In this document: piece after piece, positions 22,403 to 34,041 of the stretch | How the letters are laid out: each line of letters opens with the position of its first letter | Position numbering within the stretch: the first letter of the stretch is position 1 | The notes under the pieces: generated by a model | What the model saw: only the letters and a program-made list of their open reading frames with translations | What the model was told of the DNA's origin: nothing | The model's database searches: none | Position numbers and translations under genes: made by a program | Assembly (NCBI GenBank): GCA_009746045.1 | Contig: RPFO01000213.1 | Location: 13,540,221-13,604,220, forward strand | Source of the DNA: Mesostigma viride | Taxonomy: Eukaryota; Streptophyta; Mesostigmatophyceae; Mesostigmatales; Mesostigmataceae | Reading direction: 5' to 3' | DNA: 64,000 nucleotides

Positions 22403-22777
22403 ATAGAGGGCCTTAGGCCCAACCTGAGGGTGTTGTCCCTCCGGTATATAGAGTCGCCCTCACGTTCTGGCCAGTTGACTGGTCGTTCTTGGTCCTTGGT
22501 ACCGATTTGTTTACTCTGTGTGTCCTGCCCAGTGCCGTTCCCCCCCGGCAAGGACTCTGTTCCAGGCAGTTAGGGGAACCTACCACCAGGCTTGGTGCTG
22601 GCTAACCCTACACCTCCCGGCGTGGTGGTGGAGACCGAGTTAATACGTTGGTGCTTTGTATCTTGGATGGCCTGCCGATTGTGTTGGTGTGACAGTGCTG
22701 GGTGCATCAGGTTTCCTACCCCTTGGTTTCCTCCCTGTGCGTAGGGAGAGGGCTCCCTACCTTTGTGGGGGGGGAGG
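22403..22777 (+). other. 3' untranslated part of copy A with polypurine tract
   Basis: There is no frame of note. It ends with GTGGGGGGGGAGG (22765-22777) directly before the 3' LTR, the expected plus-strand priming tract. The same tract occurs in B, C and D. Confidence 0.85.
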
Positions 22778-23349
22778 TGTTACGTCGCGTAACAATTCGT
22801 TGTAGTTACGGACGTAAATTAGGTCCCTTGCCTCGGTTGTCCCCAGGTTTACGTGTAGCTCCTACTGGGACACTATTGTCCTCGTAACAGTACTGTGGTA
22901 CATTGGGTGCCTTTGGGCGCCGCGCCGCGTACTTTATTAGTGGTCCTTATCCTTTGGTAGAATGTAGTGGACCGGCGTGCATCTGTGCACCTACCTGTGT
23001 TTCTGTGTTTCTGAAGGCGAGGGCCAGGTCGGCCCGAGCCTGTTGGACCGTTGGTGACCATTTATGCACGTTCCACTCCTTGTGTGGTCACTCGGCGTGT
23101 GTTAAATGAATTAACACATATTAGCTTGGGTCATGGCAGTGTAGTTGTGTTTCCTTCCTCTATTCCTGGAGTAAACGGGTTGGTGTAAATGGCTTATGGC
23201 GTATTACAGTAATACTTACGTTAATGCACTGAGATCTGGATCGTCTCGTTCGTCTTTCGCTAGGGGTTTAACTAGAGGCGGCCTTACTAGTTTAGGTAGC
23301 ATTAGGCCAGGTAGAGGTAGAGGTGGCGGTAGAAGTTTGAGACGTAACA
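22778..23349 (+). repeat. 3' LTR of copy A
   Basis: 572 bp, matching 10808-11379 with two differences seen. It is followed by the ACCAA duplication. Confidence 0.95.
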
Positions 23350-23424
23350 ACCAAGCAATTCATCGCTCATTGCTCACAGTGCTCTCAAGCAATATACCAA
23401 GTCGGTCTTTCTATTTACTAACTG

Positions 23425-24249
23425 ATGCTGGAGGATATGAACTTGTACACGGACATCTACACCGGTGACAAGCTTCGCATTCTGGCGTCTAGTGCCTACT
23501 TACGGCAGTCGGCTCGGCGGCTGTTCAAGTTCGTCCGGGAGCAACATTCAGCGGGGGATACCTGGGCCGCGTTCATGACGCGCCTCAGGGTGTTCCTAAG
23601 TGATAAAAGGACCATAGATGGTTCTCACTTGAAGCAGGAGTACCTGGATTACAGCCCATCAAGGGGCAGTTGGTGGTCCACGCATTTGAAGACTTCTGCA
23701 AGCTGAGGGAGGACGCCATGGCCAAAGGATTCTTCTGTGCAGACAGAATGGCCATTGGTGACTTTCTCAAGTCGCTGCAGCTGGATCCTATCACGATGGA
23801 CAACGTGTCCATCCACATGCGCCAAGTCCATGGCTGGGCTGCCATGACGGACCAGCTGTATGAGTGCTTCAGTGGCAAGTATGTAGGCGGAAAGCGCCCA
23901 CGTCAAGGGGACGAGGAGGCAGCTGAGCCTGCAGTCAAGTCCATGAGGGGATCGGGCCACGGGGGTCCAGCGTCCTCGAGGGGGCCTGAGACCTCTTTCA
24001 GGGGTCGAGGAAGGTCCAGGAGGGGGCGTGGCAGAATGGCTGGACGGGGGACACCTCCGAAGTCGGGACCTCCACAGTCCCAGTTTGACTTCAAGAGGGT
24101 GGGTGGTCCTCCCAAGGCTCAGTGGGCCCAGCAGTGGGACCTCACGTGACATCAGTCAGGTGGAATGTTATTTCTGCCAAGGGAAGGGTCACTTCAGGAA
24201 TGAGTGTCCCTCGTACCTGAGGCAGGAAGGTCAGAGCAAGCCAGCCTAG
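23425..24249 (+). pseudogene. gag-like remnant of old retrotransposon E
   Basis: Frames 23425-23706, 23670-24149 and the tail of 24028-24249 together read as a Gag-like protein: helical N-terminal part (LRQSARRLFKFVREQHS), mid part (FLKSLQLDPITMDNVSIHM), Arg/Gly-rich linker (RGRGRSRRGRGR-like) and a CCHC knuckle CYFCQGKGHFRNEC near 24162-24205. Two frame changes show decay. The protein is unlike the gag of copies A-C, so this is a different family. Copy A is inserted about 75 bp before its start. Confidence 0.7.
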
Positions 24250-24350
24250 GGTGGCAGCAAAAAGAGAAGGCTGGTCCATCCCAGGACAAGAGCAAGGGCA
24301 AGGCTGTTGATCATTGACTTGAGCCTGCACACATCCCTGAACCCTGGAGG

Positions 24351-25254
24351 GTGCCCCCAGGGGTGTGTAATGTAGCTGCTAGTGAAGGCAGTGAGGGGCA
24401 GCCCCATGCTCTAGTGATAGAGCCCATTGGACACAATGGGGCAAGCTTGGTTACCACAGAGAGTATGCCAGCTGTAGCTGCAGTGGTTATATACTCGCCA
24501 ACGTGCCCGCCATATGGCGGTGCTGAGCCTGAGGTAGGACCTGGTGCTGTGGACCCAGGTGGATCTCAGAAGCATTCTGACCGTGCAGGACTGGCACAGG
24601 ATGGTCAGGATGAGGATAGGGCTGGAGACAGTCTGACAGGCACGACCCTGGTGCCTCCTGTACATAAGGGATCTGTACATACCTTGAGTGCTAATAATGA
24701 CAATAAAAGATTTTCTCTCTTGTATGACATTGCCTCAAGGTTGCATACCATGTATGGCCATGCAGCTCAGTCTTTGCAGGATGCTAGACGGCTGGGAGGA
24801 AGTGAGTTGTACTCCATTTGCCAACAGGTTGCTCATGCTTGCAGGTGCAGGCTAGTTGCTAGAAAGCCCAAGCAGTCTCATGCCAGGTCTCCTATTTTGC
24901 AGCCAGGCCATGTGCAGGTAGATATTCAGAGAATCAGGGGTTTGAAGCTGCTGGTGGCAGTGGACAGATATACCAAGTACAAGACCCTAGAGATCCTGCC
25001 TGACATGGAGAAGCCTACGTTGATTGCTGCTCTGAAGTTGACAAGGAGCAGGTACCCTGGGTTGCATGGAGTTGCTGCAGTGTGACATTCAGTTTGAGTG
25101 CTGTGAGAACCTGCCAGAATTTCCAGAGTTGCTGATTACACCCAGGGAGAGCCACGGCCAGCGAGGGGTTGTGGAGAGAGCCATCCTAGAGATCAAGACT
25201 GTGCTGTTGGTGGAGAGGATTCCAAGGACGTCATCTGCCATTGTGACATCTGCA
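24351..25254 (+). pseudogene. integrase remnant of element E, N-terminal and core parts
   Basis: A spacer region is followed by a His/Cys region (LHTMYGHAA ... CQQVAHACRC), then the core: HVQVDIQ with the first Asp, VAVDRYTKYKTLEI, a frame change near 25075, a second Asp (QCDIQFEC) and RGVVERAILEIKT with the Glu. The order and the GVVER motif fit a DDE integrase, possibly Copia-like. It is cut at 25254 by element F, and the C-terminal part resumes at 39562. Confidence 0.6.
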
Positions 25255-25909
25255 TGTGTTAAGCCCACTCGACTCAGATGTATAATTGTGTATGAGTCGC
25301 AGATTGCAGAGCAATGGTGGCTCGTTATTGGAATTCAGTAAAAGTTGTAAGATGGCCAATAATTACGAAGGCACTTCTACTAATACCTTCGGACAGTTGC
25401 GCATGACCATCATTGCGCATGGGTACTCCGTACTAATTCAGCATGCCACGCTGGACAGCCTGCGCAATGGCAGCTAGCGAACCACGCGGCTGCTGGTATA
25501 AACACTGAACCGCTGAGGCCAGACGGACAATCAGCGCAACCCATGACAGTTGACAGCTCTAGGTACCAGCTAGCGGAACTGTCAATGTCAATTGTGACCT
25601 ATTGTGACTGAACCTAGGACACACTAGTGCGGCCACACGGTGCCACGATACTACGCCGTGTGTCACCACCCCTTTGCGCCGCGCGTCACACTTACAGCGC
25701 GCCACGCGTCATCCCGACATTATGCCACACGGCATCACCACATTGCGCCACGTGGCAATGTCTGATTGGCCGCTACTAGTCAAATAAATAACTAGTCCCA
25801 AATATAAAATAGAGACTTGTTGACACATTGAGTATTGGGCTCAGCCACAACACTGAGCTTCACATCCCAATACTCCCACAGGTTCAGTCAGCAAATATAT
25901 ATCATAACA
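25255..25909 (+). repeat. left terminal repeat of element F
   Basis: It contains a TATA-like TATAAAATAGAG (about 25804), consistent with an LTR promoter. Compared with the right copy it has a 10-bp duplication (GACCTATTGT) near 25593. Confidence 0.7.
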
Positions 25910-26449
25910 CCAGCCCTTTTTTCTTGAGCTTTTAGTCAAGTAGATGGTGGTAGACAAGAATGTATCATAGACAAGAATATATCGAATGGTACTTGAAAGC
26001 ACCAAACGGTACCCGAATGCATATTAAGCAGTGGAGCCATAATTACCCCTTAACCATGACAAACCACCGCGGCGCCTGCATTCGTAAAGGCGCCTGCATT
26101 CCCACCAACATCTACTGACTAAAACTCACAACAGCAAAAGGACTGAGGGGTAAGTGTTAAAACAAGGCCTGCCGCAGGAAAAACCCAGCTACCCTGGGAG
26201 AAAAACCTGCAGAAGAAACATTACTAGGCGTTTCCAGGCGAAACCATACACCATTAGATCATCAGCCACCAGGGTAATGCTAAAAGCTCTGCATATATCA
26301 ATCAGAAAAATACATCATCCACAACATGCTGTTGGAGGCTCCTGAGGCATGCATAGCCAGCAATCCAGAACAGGCTGGCTAGCAATGGCACCACAGTGCA
26401 AATCTGGAGTGGCCACATGTAAAACTGACCAATCCAATTCAACACTGTT

Positions 26450-26966
26450 ACAAATTACTGTGCATTCATCAGCACAGTACAAAGCCCACGGCATTCCACA
26501 GTGTCAGTCCCGGCAGCGACGCGCTTGGAAAGACAACTGGACCGCGCGACCAAGCTCGGCCGATCAGGCAAACATTTGTTCTTCATAATATGCACGCCAG
26601 CTTCCCGGGCTTAAAGCTTATCAAGGGAACTCTTATCAGGGGTACTATCAGCGTAATGCCTGAACTCAATTAAGAAATCGAGGCAAACCCCTTGAAGATA
26701 ACTCTGGAAGCAGCGTAGGATAGTAGGTCGCGCCAAAATCTGATGGAAGCTCTACGATCTCCCTTGTTGCTCGCGCCAGCTACGATGAGAATGTAGCCAC
26801 AGCTGTGGGATCTGACAATGGATGCCCATGCCACAAAGCACACCTCAGGTCTTCCAGCCTCCAGCACGACGCTCCTGCCAACGGTTCCTGCCAAGCTCCC
26901 CATTGGCAGCACGAGTGACACACAGCCACTCAGGCCCAGCCCTCAGGCCGGTAACAAATGACTCAT
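26450..26966 (+). repeat. duplicated block X, copy 1
   Basis: It matches 29825-30345 nearly base for base, apart from a 4-bp indel and a few substitutions. Confidence 0.9.
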
Positions 26967-27128
26967 TCATACACCCGTTTGCTCACCATAGTCACCAGCA
27001 TCTTTGTTAAAACAATAAGTAGATGCATACAGACAGGTAGCGGTTACAGAACCGCTATTAAGAACTCCTTAGGCATGGCTCGCGATTACCCGCGCAGACC
27101 AGGCCACCAAAGAGGGTGGGTGGGTGGG

Positions 27129-27484
27129 ACAAGAAAAAAGACCACAACAATGTCACTACGCCGCCAAAGTAGTCAAACTGCCCTAGCACGGGGCTGACAT
27201 CAGCAACCGAGCTTAACTTAACACGCCAACCTGAGAATGTAGCGACACCTACCGTACCACAAAAACAACAACCAATCAAATACCCTTTCCGAAAGGTTCT
27301 AATTATCATTCAACAAACCGGTTCAACAAACCCGGCCCTGTCAAACTTTAAGCATAAGATTGTTTCGAGATTGTAGCACAATAGGGCCACTGCCCCTACT
27401 AACAATTCCAGGTCGCCAGCCATTAGCCAAATCCGGTTACATCTGCCAAACCCGCCCGGTTCAGCCGACCATCCAGGCGGCTCC
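27129..27484 (+). repeat. duplicated block Y, copy 1
   Basis: It matches 29469-29824. Here Y follows X; in the second cluster Y precedes X directly. Confidence 0.9.
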
Positions 27485-27614
27485 CGTGAGCGGCCTTATT
27501 CCCCGCCTCACTTCGAGAAACTCTTTTCAAAGAAATCCGATTCATACACCCGTTTGCTCACCATAGTCACCAGCATCTTTGTTAAAACAATAAGTAGATG
27601 CATACAGACAGGTA

Positions 27615-28531
27615 CAGTCATTCCCGCGTTAAGTTGCGTTTCTTAAGGTTGCGTTCCCGCGTTAAGTTGCGGCGCCGAAGTTTGGGGGGCGACCGCAACT
27701 TAAGCATGGAGGCCATCGCAACTTAACGCGGTAATGACTCGATTTGTAGGTGTCAGGCCATTTTTGGCCGCACAAGAGGCCATTTTTTGCCAAGTCCGGA
27801 CCCGCTACGTGATTTTAGGCGGCAAAATACGCAAGCCCCTCTGGCGCGCAAATTTCCCCGCCTGCTGGCTTAGGTGAAAAGCGCGAATGCAACCTTACAA
27901 ACTCAGTTTTGCAGCCTGCGGGCTGCGGTACATAAGAATCCACGACCATGCAGGGTCTGTAATTGAGACATCTTGCCGGAAATTACCACCATCACGCCGA
28001 ATGCACGGCACCACAGAAGGGCAAAGACAAGGTCGTCATTGAGGCCACAGGCAGTCTCGCTCCATAATAACCTCCATAATAACAGCAGTGCTGTCATTAT
28101 GATTCTTTACATGCAGGCCATTGACAGTAAATGAAGCTTCCCTCACGACTGTTCCCATGTTTTGCCGGTCACAGTCAAACGTGAAGCCGGCTCGGCAACT
28201 AAGTAACCCGCCAAAAAGAGAGCCGAAGTCCGATCAGAGGGTTAAAACACACCGATTTGTGGTATAAAATGCAGGCACTGCGTGGCTGCCCACGGCGTGT
28301 TTTGCAGCCCGCCTTTGTCCAAAATACCATCTGGCCTGGAAAATGGACTTTGGCCGGCTTTGAAGCTGCAGATGGATCGGGCTTGACGAGAGGTGTCGAA
28401 TGCCGCATAGAAGTCCGTCAGAGGAGGAGGTGGTGGGCTGCTAGCCTAATTCTACCGTTAAGTTGCGTTCCCGCGTTAAGTTGCGGCGCCAAATTTTAGG
28501 GGGCGATCGCAACTTAACGCGGGAATGACTG
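27615..28531 (+). mobile_element. TA-flanked non-autonomous DNA element, compound ends
   Basis: The ends are TA-CAGTCATTCCCGCGTTAAGT and the reverse complement, ending GGGAATGACTG-TA. The empty site is preserved at 27033-27050 (CAGACAGGTAGCGGTTACAG), proving a 917-bp insertion with TA duplication. TA plus CAGT ends suggest Tc1/mariner-like mobilisation, but this is inference. Both ends contain extra copies of CGCGTTAAGTTGCG and its inverse, so each end is itself a foldback. The strand is arbitrary and there is no coding. Confidence 0.85.
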
Positions 28532-29468
28532 TAGCGGTTACAGAACCGCTATTAAGAACTCCTTAGGCATGGCTCGCGATTACCCAACCTCCCCTTCCTG
28601 GCCCTCCGGTCCGCTAAAGAAGCACCATTTCCTTTCCCGTCAAAAGCTGTCCTGTCGCGATGGGCGCTCTCCGTTGCCAGAAAACAGATTTAATTCCCAG
28701 CGACTGTGAATGCACAAAAATTCATGCACTGTCGATCGACACAGCTCGCATTTTTGACCCCACTCGGGGGCCCCCGCTGACCTCGTTGCCGACCTCTTCT
28801 CTGGTCCGCTAAGGGGTGCTGTCGCGGAACACAAAGTCAAAGCAAAAGCTGCTGACTGGCGCCGCTGATTCCAGCCGACGCCCAGTTTACAACTTTTTTG
28901 AAGAGCAACCAACCTAGTGCCGAGCACATAAACACTCCTTCCGTACAAAAAAGTGGAAATACCACTGATTACGAAATCAAGTTGGTTTTCAGCCCTTGCC
29001 TCCTGCGCCGAGGCTCCGTGTCCCACAACGGTGACTTAAATTTTTTACCCCCCCGAGCCGCGGCGGCCCTCAAGCCAAGCCCAACCCGGAATGCAAGCAT
29101 TTCCAGGTACGAGACAACTCAAAGGCAGGCCAGCCTGCCGACAGCCCAACCCGAGGCGCAAGCATCCCCAGGTACGGAACCATCAAGCAAGCTAGCCCTT
29201 GCCCAACCCGGCCAGCTGGCCGTTTCTTTCAAACAAACCAGCCATTAAATAATGCATCAGCCCCCGCTTCGCATTTAAACCCCGATCACCCGGACATTAA
29301 TTCCGGGCCAGTGGCAGCCATGAATCCCAACCGCCTTAAGCAGCCAGGGATCATGGATGCCGGAAATTTGGTTAACAAATTTTAGCCCCGCACCCATGCT
29401 GAGCGCAAGGCTGGTGAGGCACTTCTTGTACCGCCATAGCCTCAGCCGTCGGCGCTCAGCCAACGTTT

Positions 29469-29824
29469 ACAAGAAAAAAGACCACAACAATGTCACTACG
29501 CCGCCAAAGTAGTCAAACTGCCCTAGCACGGGGCTGACATCAGCAACCGAGCTTAACTTAACACGCCAACCTGAGAATGTAGCGACACCTACCGTACCAC
29601 AAAAACAACAACCAATCAAATACCCTTTCCGAAAGGTTCTAATTATCATTCAACAAACCGGTTCAACAAACCCGGCCCTGTCAAACTTTAAGCATAAGAT
29701 TGTTTCGAGATTGTAGCACAATAGGGCCACTGCCCCTACTAACAATTCCAGGTCGCCAGCCATTAGCCAAATCCGGTTACATCTGCCAAACCCGCCCGGT
29801 TCAGCCGACCATCCAGGCGGCTCC
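29469..29824 (+). repeat. duplicated block Y, copy 2
   Basis: It matches 27129-27484 and is joined directly to block X copy 2. Confidence 0.9.
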
Positions 29825-30345
29825 ACAAATTACTGTGCATTCATCAGCACAGTACAAAGCCCACGGCATTCCACAGTGTCAGTCCCGGCAGCGACGCGCT
29901 TGGAAAGACAACTGGACCACGCGACCAAGCTCGGCCGATCAGGCAAACATTTGTTCTTCATAATATGCACGCCAGCTTCCCGGGCTTAAAGCTTATCAAG
30001 GGAACTCTTATCAGGGGTACTATCAGCGTAATGCCTGAACTCAATTAAGAAATCGAGGCAAACCCCTTGAAGATAACTCTGGAAGCAGCGTAGGATAGTA
30101 GGTCGCGCCAAAATCTGATGGAAGCTCTACGATCTCCCTTCAATGTTGCTCGCGCCAGCTACGATGAGAATGTAGCCACAGCTGTGGGATCTGACAATGG
30201 ATGCCCATGCCACAAAGCACACCTCAGGTCTTCCAGCCTCCAGCACGACGCTCCTGCCAACGGTTCCTGCCAAGCTCCCCATTGGCAGCACGAGTGACAC
30301 ACAGCCACTCAGGCCCAGCCCTCAGGCCGGTAACAAATGACTCAT
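29825..30345 (+). repeat. duplicated block X, copy 2
   Basis: It matches 26450-26966. Confidence 0.9.
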
Positions 30346-31235
30346 ACCCACGCAGCATAGGCAAACACACGTTGTATGTAAGCCATCATAACCAAGCAGG
30401 GGTACGTATGGACAAAGTCAAATCCATAACATGTCCAGGATGCCATCCATCCTCCACACAACTGGGCCATAAAAAATCTCTCACAACAGTCTAAAATACA
30501 ACAAGACTGCTGCGACAAAAAATTCACAAAACCACATAGAAGCGTGGTTACACATATACGAGGAAGGTCTCTCACAACTTCCTCGGCCAAACAGGGTCTG
30601 ACAAACCGTGAGTATAATCGCACACGTCACAAACGTAGTCACAAACTTGACTTGGGGCAACACAGTTCAAACACCACTGATTGCATCCCCAAGTGTTACG
30701 CCACAAGCATGGCAGGGTAAAACAATCTCTCCCTGGCTTCATGGCAGCCAGCTCCCAGCCAGCTAGATATATCTCAAGGGCATTTTCACCAAACATCCCT
30801 TAAGATAATTACAAACAATACAAACTGACCATAACATTTTGCAATTGATACAGGTCAGACTATCACACTTCAAATACGAGGAACATCTGAACCAGGGGAA
30901 CAACAAAACGCATCCAGCACGATTCTTATACACTCACTCGGGATGCCCACACTTGACAGGAAAACTCAGTGGTAAGAGGCACACACACACACGCTTCCCG
31001 GGAGATATACGAGGTACACTGCGATATCAAGGCAATGTTACATCAATCCAGGAAAGACTTCTTCCAAGGTAATCCTCTACCACTGCCGATAAAAAACTGG
31101 GCACTCCCTTACCACATTCCCTGTTACTCAACAGGAAATCACTCTGCACACTCGACAGACAGTACAACAAATCCATTGGCCCATTGTGAAGGAAAAATAG
31201 GCACATCCAATCATGGCCAACGGCGCATAAATAGC

Positions 31236-31345
31236 CAACATGGCCAACATAGCCAACTCAGCCAATATGGCCAACACGGCCAAAACAGCCAGCATGGCCA
31301 ACATGGCCAACACGGCCAACATGGCCAACATGGCAATGCAGCCGA
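31236..31345 (+). repeat. minisatellite, degenerate GCCAACATG 9-mer
   Basis: About a dozen 9-bp units (GCCAACATG, GCCAACACG, GCCAGCATG and variants) occur in tandem. Confidence 0.85.
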
Positions 31346-34041
31346 CATGGCCATCATAAGCAGTATAGCAGCATTTTCACGGCTGGCAGTGGACCATGCA
31401 GCTGCCTTGCATCCATGCCACCGTCCATCAAGGAGGAGGGACAACAGCTGCTATCATCAAACGCTACCTCCAGGTACCGTCTGCCACACCCAACTTCCTG
31501 AGCACATCAGAAAACTGGGACAGCCCAGCCATGAGAACCCCAAGGCCTGACTGTTTCAGCCCCGCTCTCCCCGCCTCCCTGAGAACCCCAGTTATGGTCG
31601 GAGGAGAATGATTACCACGTACCACATACCCCATCTTGTCCGTTACAGTGTCGGGCAACACTCACAAGATGGGCACTGGTATGCTCACCCTCTAAACATG
31701 GGAGATCAAGCACAAGCGGAGGCGAATCCACACCCTCCACTTCCATGGCATCATGTGCATTATCATCGGTCACCCCGGCAGACGAACGAGGGACGGATGC
31801 CTCAGCGCACCACCTCACATGTTTAAGCGAGGCCAACCGCAGCTGTGAGGACTCACATCCACAACTACGGAACATACGATGGGATATCAAGGGCAACGAC
31901 CACCCATCACAAAGAGTCCTCCCACCGTCCTGCCTTCCCAGGATGCCCTCACATCGACAACCTTAGCCACTGACTTTAGGGTCTGATCAATCTGCCAAGA
32001 TGCTCATACAGGGCAGCAAACCACTTGCACTGGGTATCACGAATGCACTAAGGACAAAGCTGAGGCTGCACGTGCTCAGGGGTCACAAAGCCACATGTAG
32101 GCAAAACAAAACTGGCCCTTGCAACCATCCCAGCCACACAGGTCAACGGTAACCATAACTGAGAACACAGAAAGGGCACTTTCCAAATAATCATGGGAAT
32201 AAACCCTGAATCGCTAAACCCTGAGTTAGAAATATGGCTAGGCACACTGACCATGTACACCCAGCCACCTCACTAGACTCAGGCATTCACGAACCCAGGG
32301 CCTCAATCCCCTCCACACGACAAACCCCTCCAAAGAGCACATGACACTCAGTTATCAGCAGCATCAACCTGCCCTTGGCATTCGATCTTGCCAAGTATCC
32401 ACGACAGACACCTGCAGCCAGAATTCTGCCCCCTCACAACATGTGGACAAAAACGTTGGCTTGCATCCAAACAAGGGCTGAATAAAAGGCTTTAATCACA
32501 AAGCAAGTAGGCAACACAGACGATCATCATGGATCATCGAATACGGGTATCACAGCCACCTATTCAAACAAACCCAATCCACTTGCACGGCAAACCAACT
32601 CTCTCATCACACCAACAGTCCACTAGCACAAACTTCATCTTCAGAACAAGGTTTCTGACAAAGCACAGGGGGCTTTGACACAAAGGTTCAGCAGGCATCA
32701 TGAGTAGAAAACACTCACACAGCCCAACAGGGTCGTCAGATTGCAGATCTGACCCCAACTTCATGGAAATGGGCTGTCACGTCCGCAAACAAGTGGTTAT
32801 GCCCCCAAAGCATCATGCTGTCCATACCCTTGGTCAGTATCGTTACGGCTACAAGGTTGGTGTCACAACAAAATGGCTTACACCCCACTACCGATGCCAG
32901 CCCGCCCAGCTGTAGCTTTACCGTGGGGCTTGCCCATGGAATCAAGCTCCCCACCACTACCTGGGCTCACAGGAGAATACCCTACTTGGAAACCCTGTGA
33001 CAGTACTAGGAGCCGATCCCCTCCTACATCCCCAGCGGAAAGGATCCGGGGATAGAGAGGTGCCTAGTGGGTAAAACAAGAAAAAAAATAGCAGCAGAGT
33101 TAACGGGAACCCCGCTTCCGCTGCTTTCACCTAACCCTACGCACACCACGCTCTGCCCATTTCTTTCCCTTGCAAAAGAAAACGAATATCCTTCTTCACT
33201 CTGAGAGGTACCTTCCCGCAGGCAAGGATGTCCAATTCACAGCTTCAAGAGAGGTCTCCATGGCCTTAACCACCTCCCCTGAAACCAGGCAGCAGAGAAT
33301 GACATCCATACCTTTCTGGAGGTCCTCTCACGCCTCCAGCTCCTCGAGCTTGATGCGCCACAGCTTCATTGGTGGCAAATTCCGCTGGCGGAACATCGTG
33401 TGACGTATCAAAAACTGGCGGCCTGACCTGCCTCCGCTTTCGCTACCTTCCCTGAAGATGCCGGGGCATAAAACAAAGCGCTTAAAAAAGAAAGCATATC
33501 AAAGCGGATATTACCACGCACCTTCCCGATCAAAATTCATTGATGGTTGGTACAGGTCTCATCCGGCTTCGAAATAAACATAGACAGCTCAAGCGCTATA
33601 ACAAAACTCCGGCTAAGAAAGGTATTCGTCCCCTAGCTAACGAAATAACCTCCTGGACAACGCCAGGGCTTTCATAAATTGACGGGACAAACGCAAACAG
33701 CGGACAGGCTCAAGCACAGCAGAGCAAGCACTCCAATCATGCCAAACCGTAAAATCAAATGCCGGTTCAGCGCCGGAAGCACTCGTTCCCGCTGCAACAG
33801 CGCTCCCGCTGAATATCGACTAGACCAGCCGAATTTGCATGCTCCGCTACCGCCATGACAATTCCAGCTCTCGAATCACCGCCAGCAACGACAGACGAAG
33901 CCGCAACCGCAACAGCAAGGGAAAGCCGAATAAATTCATGACTCCAAAGACTGCGTAATATGTGTTAAGCCCACTCGACTCAGATGTATAATTGTGTATG
34001 AGTCGCAGATTGCCGAGCAATGGTGGCTCGTTATTGGAATT

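Larger units (their letters stand above)
10808..23349 (+). mobile_element. Ty3/Gypsy chromovirus-type LTR retrotransposon, copy A
   Basis: The element is complete: LTRs of 572 bp, TG...CA ends, and a 5-bp target duplication ACCAA (10803-10807 and 23350-23354). I count only two differences between the LTRs (near 10874/22844 and 11021/22993), so the insertion is recent. The internal order is leader ORF, RNase H1-N-like ORF, gag, PR-RT-RNaseH-IN-chromodomain, an extra ORF, and a polypurine tract. It is disabled by frameshifts and by the nested 15438-17156 element. It lies inside older element E. Confidence 0.95.
25910..33960. other. internal region of F: no gene supported
   Basis: About 8 kb contain only short frames. 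The region holds two pairs of duplicated blocks, a TA-flanked DNA element and a GCCAACATG minisatellite (all listed). The stretches 28586-29468, 30346-31230 and 31345-33960 show nothing recognisable. Confidence 0.5.

Noticed and set aside
31128-31444. Leu/Ala- and Cys/Trp-repeat frames antisense to the 31236-31345 minisatellite
   Set aside because: Products of a 9-bp repeat read in frame; no other coding evidence.
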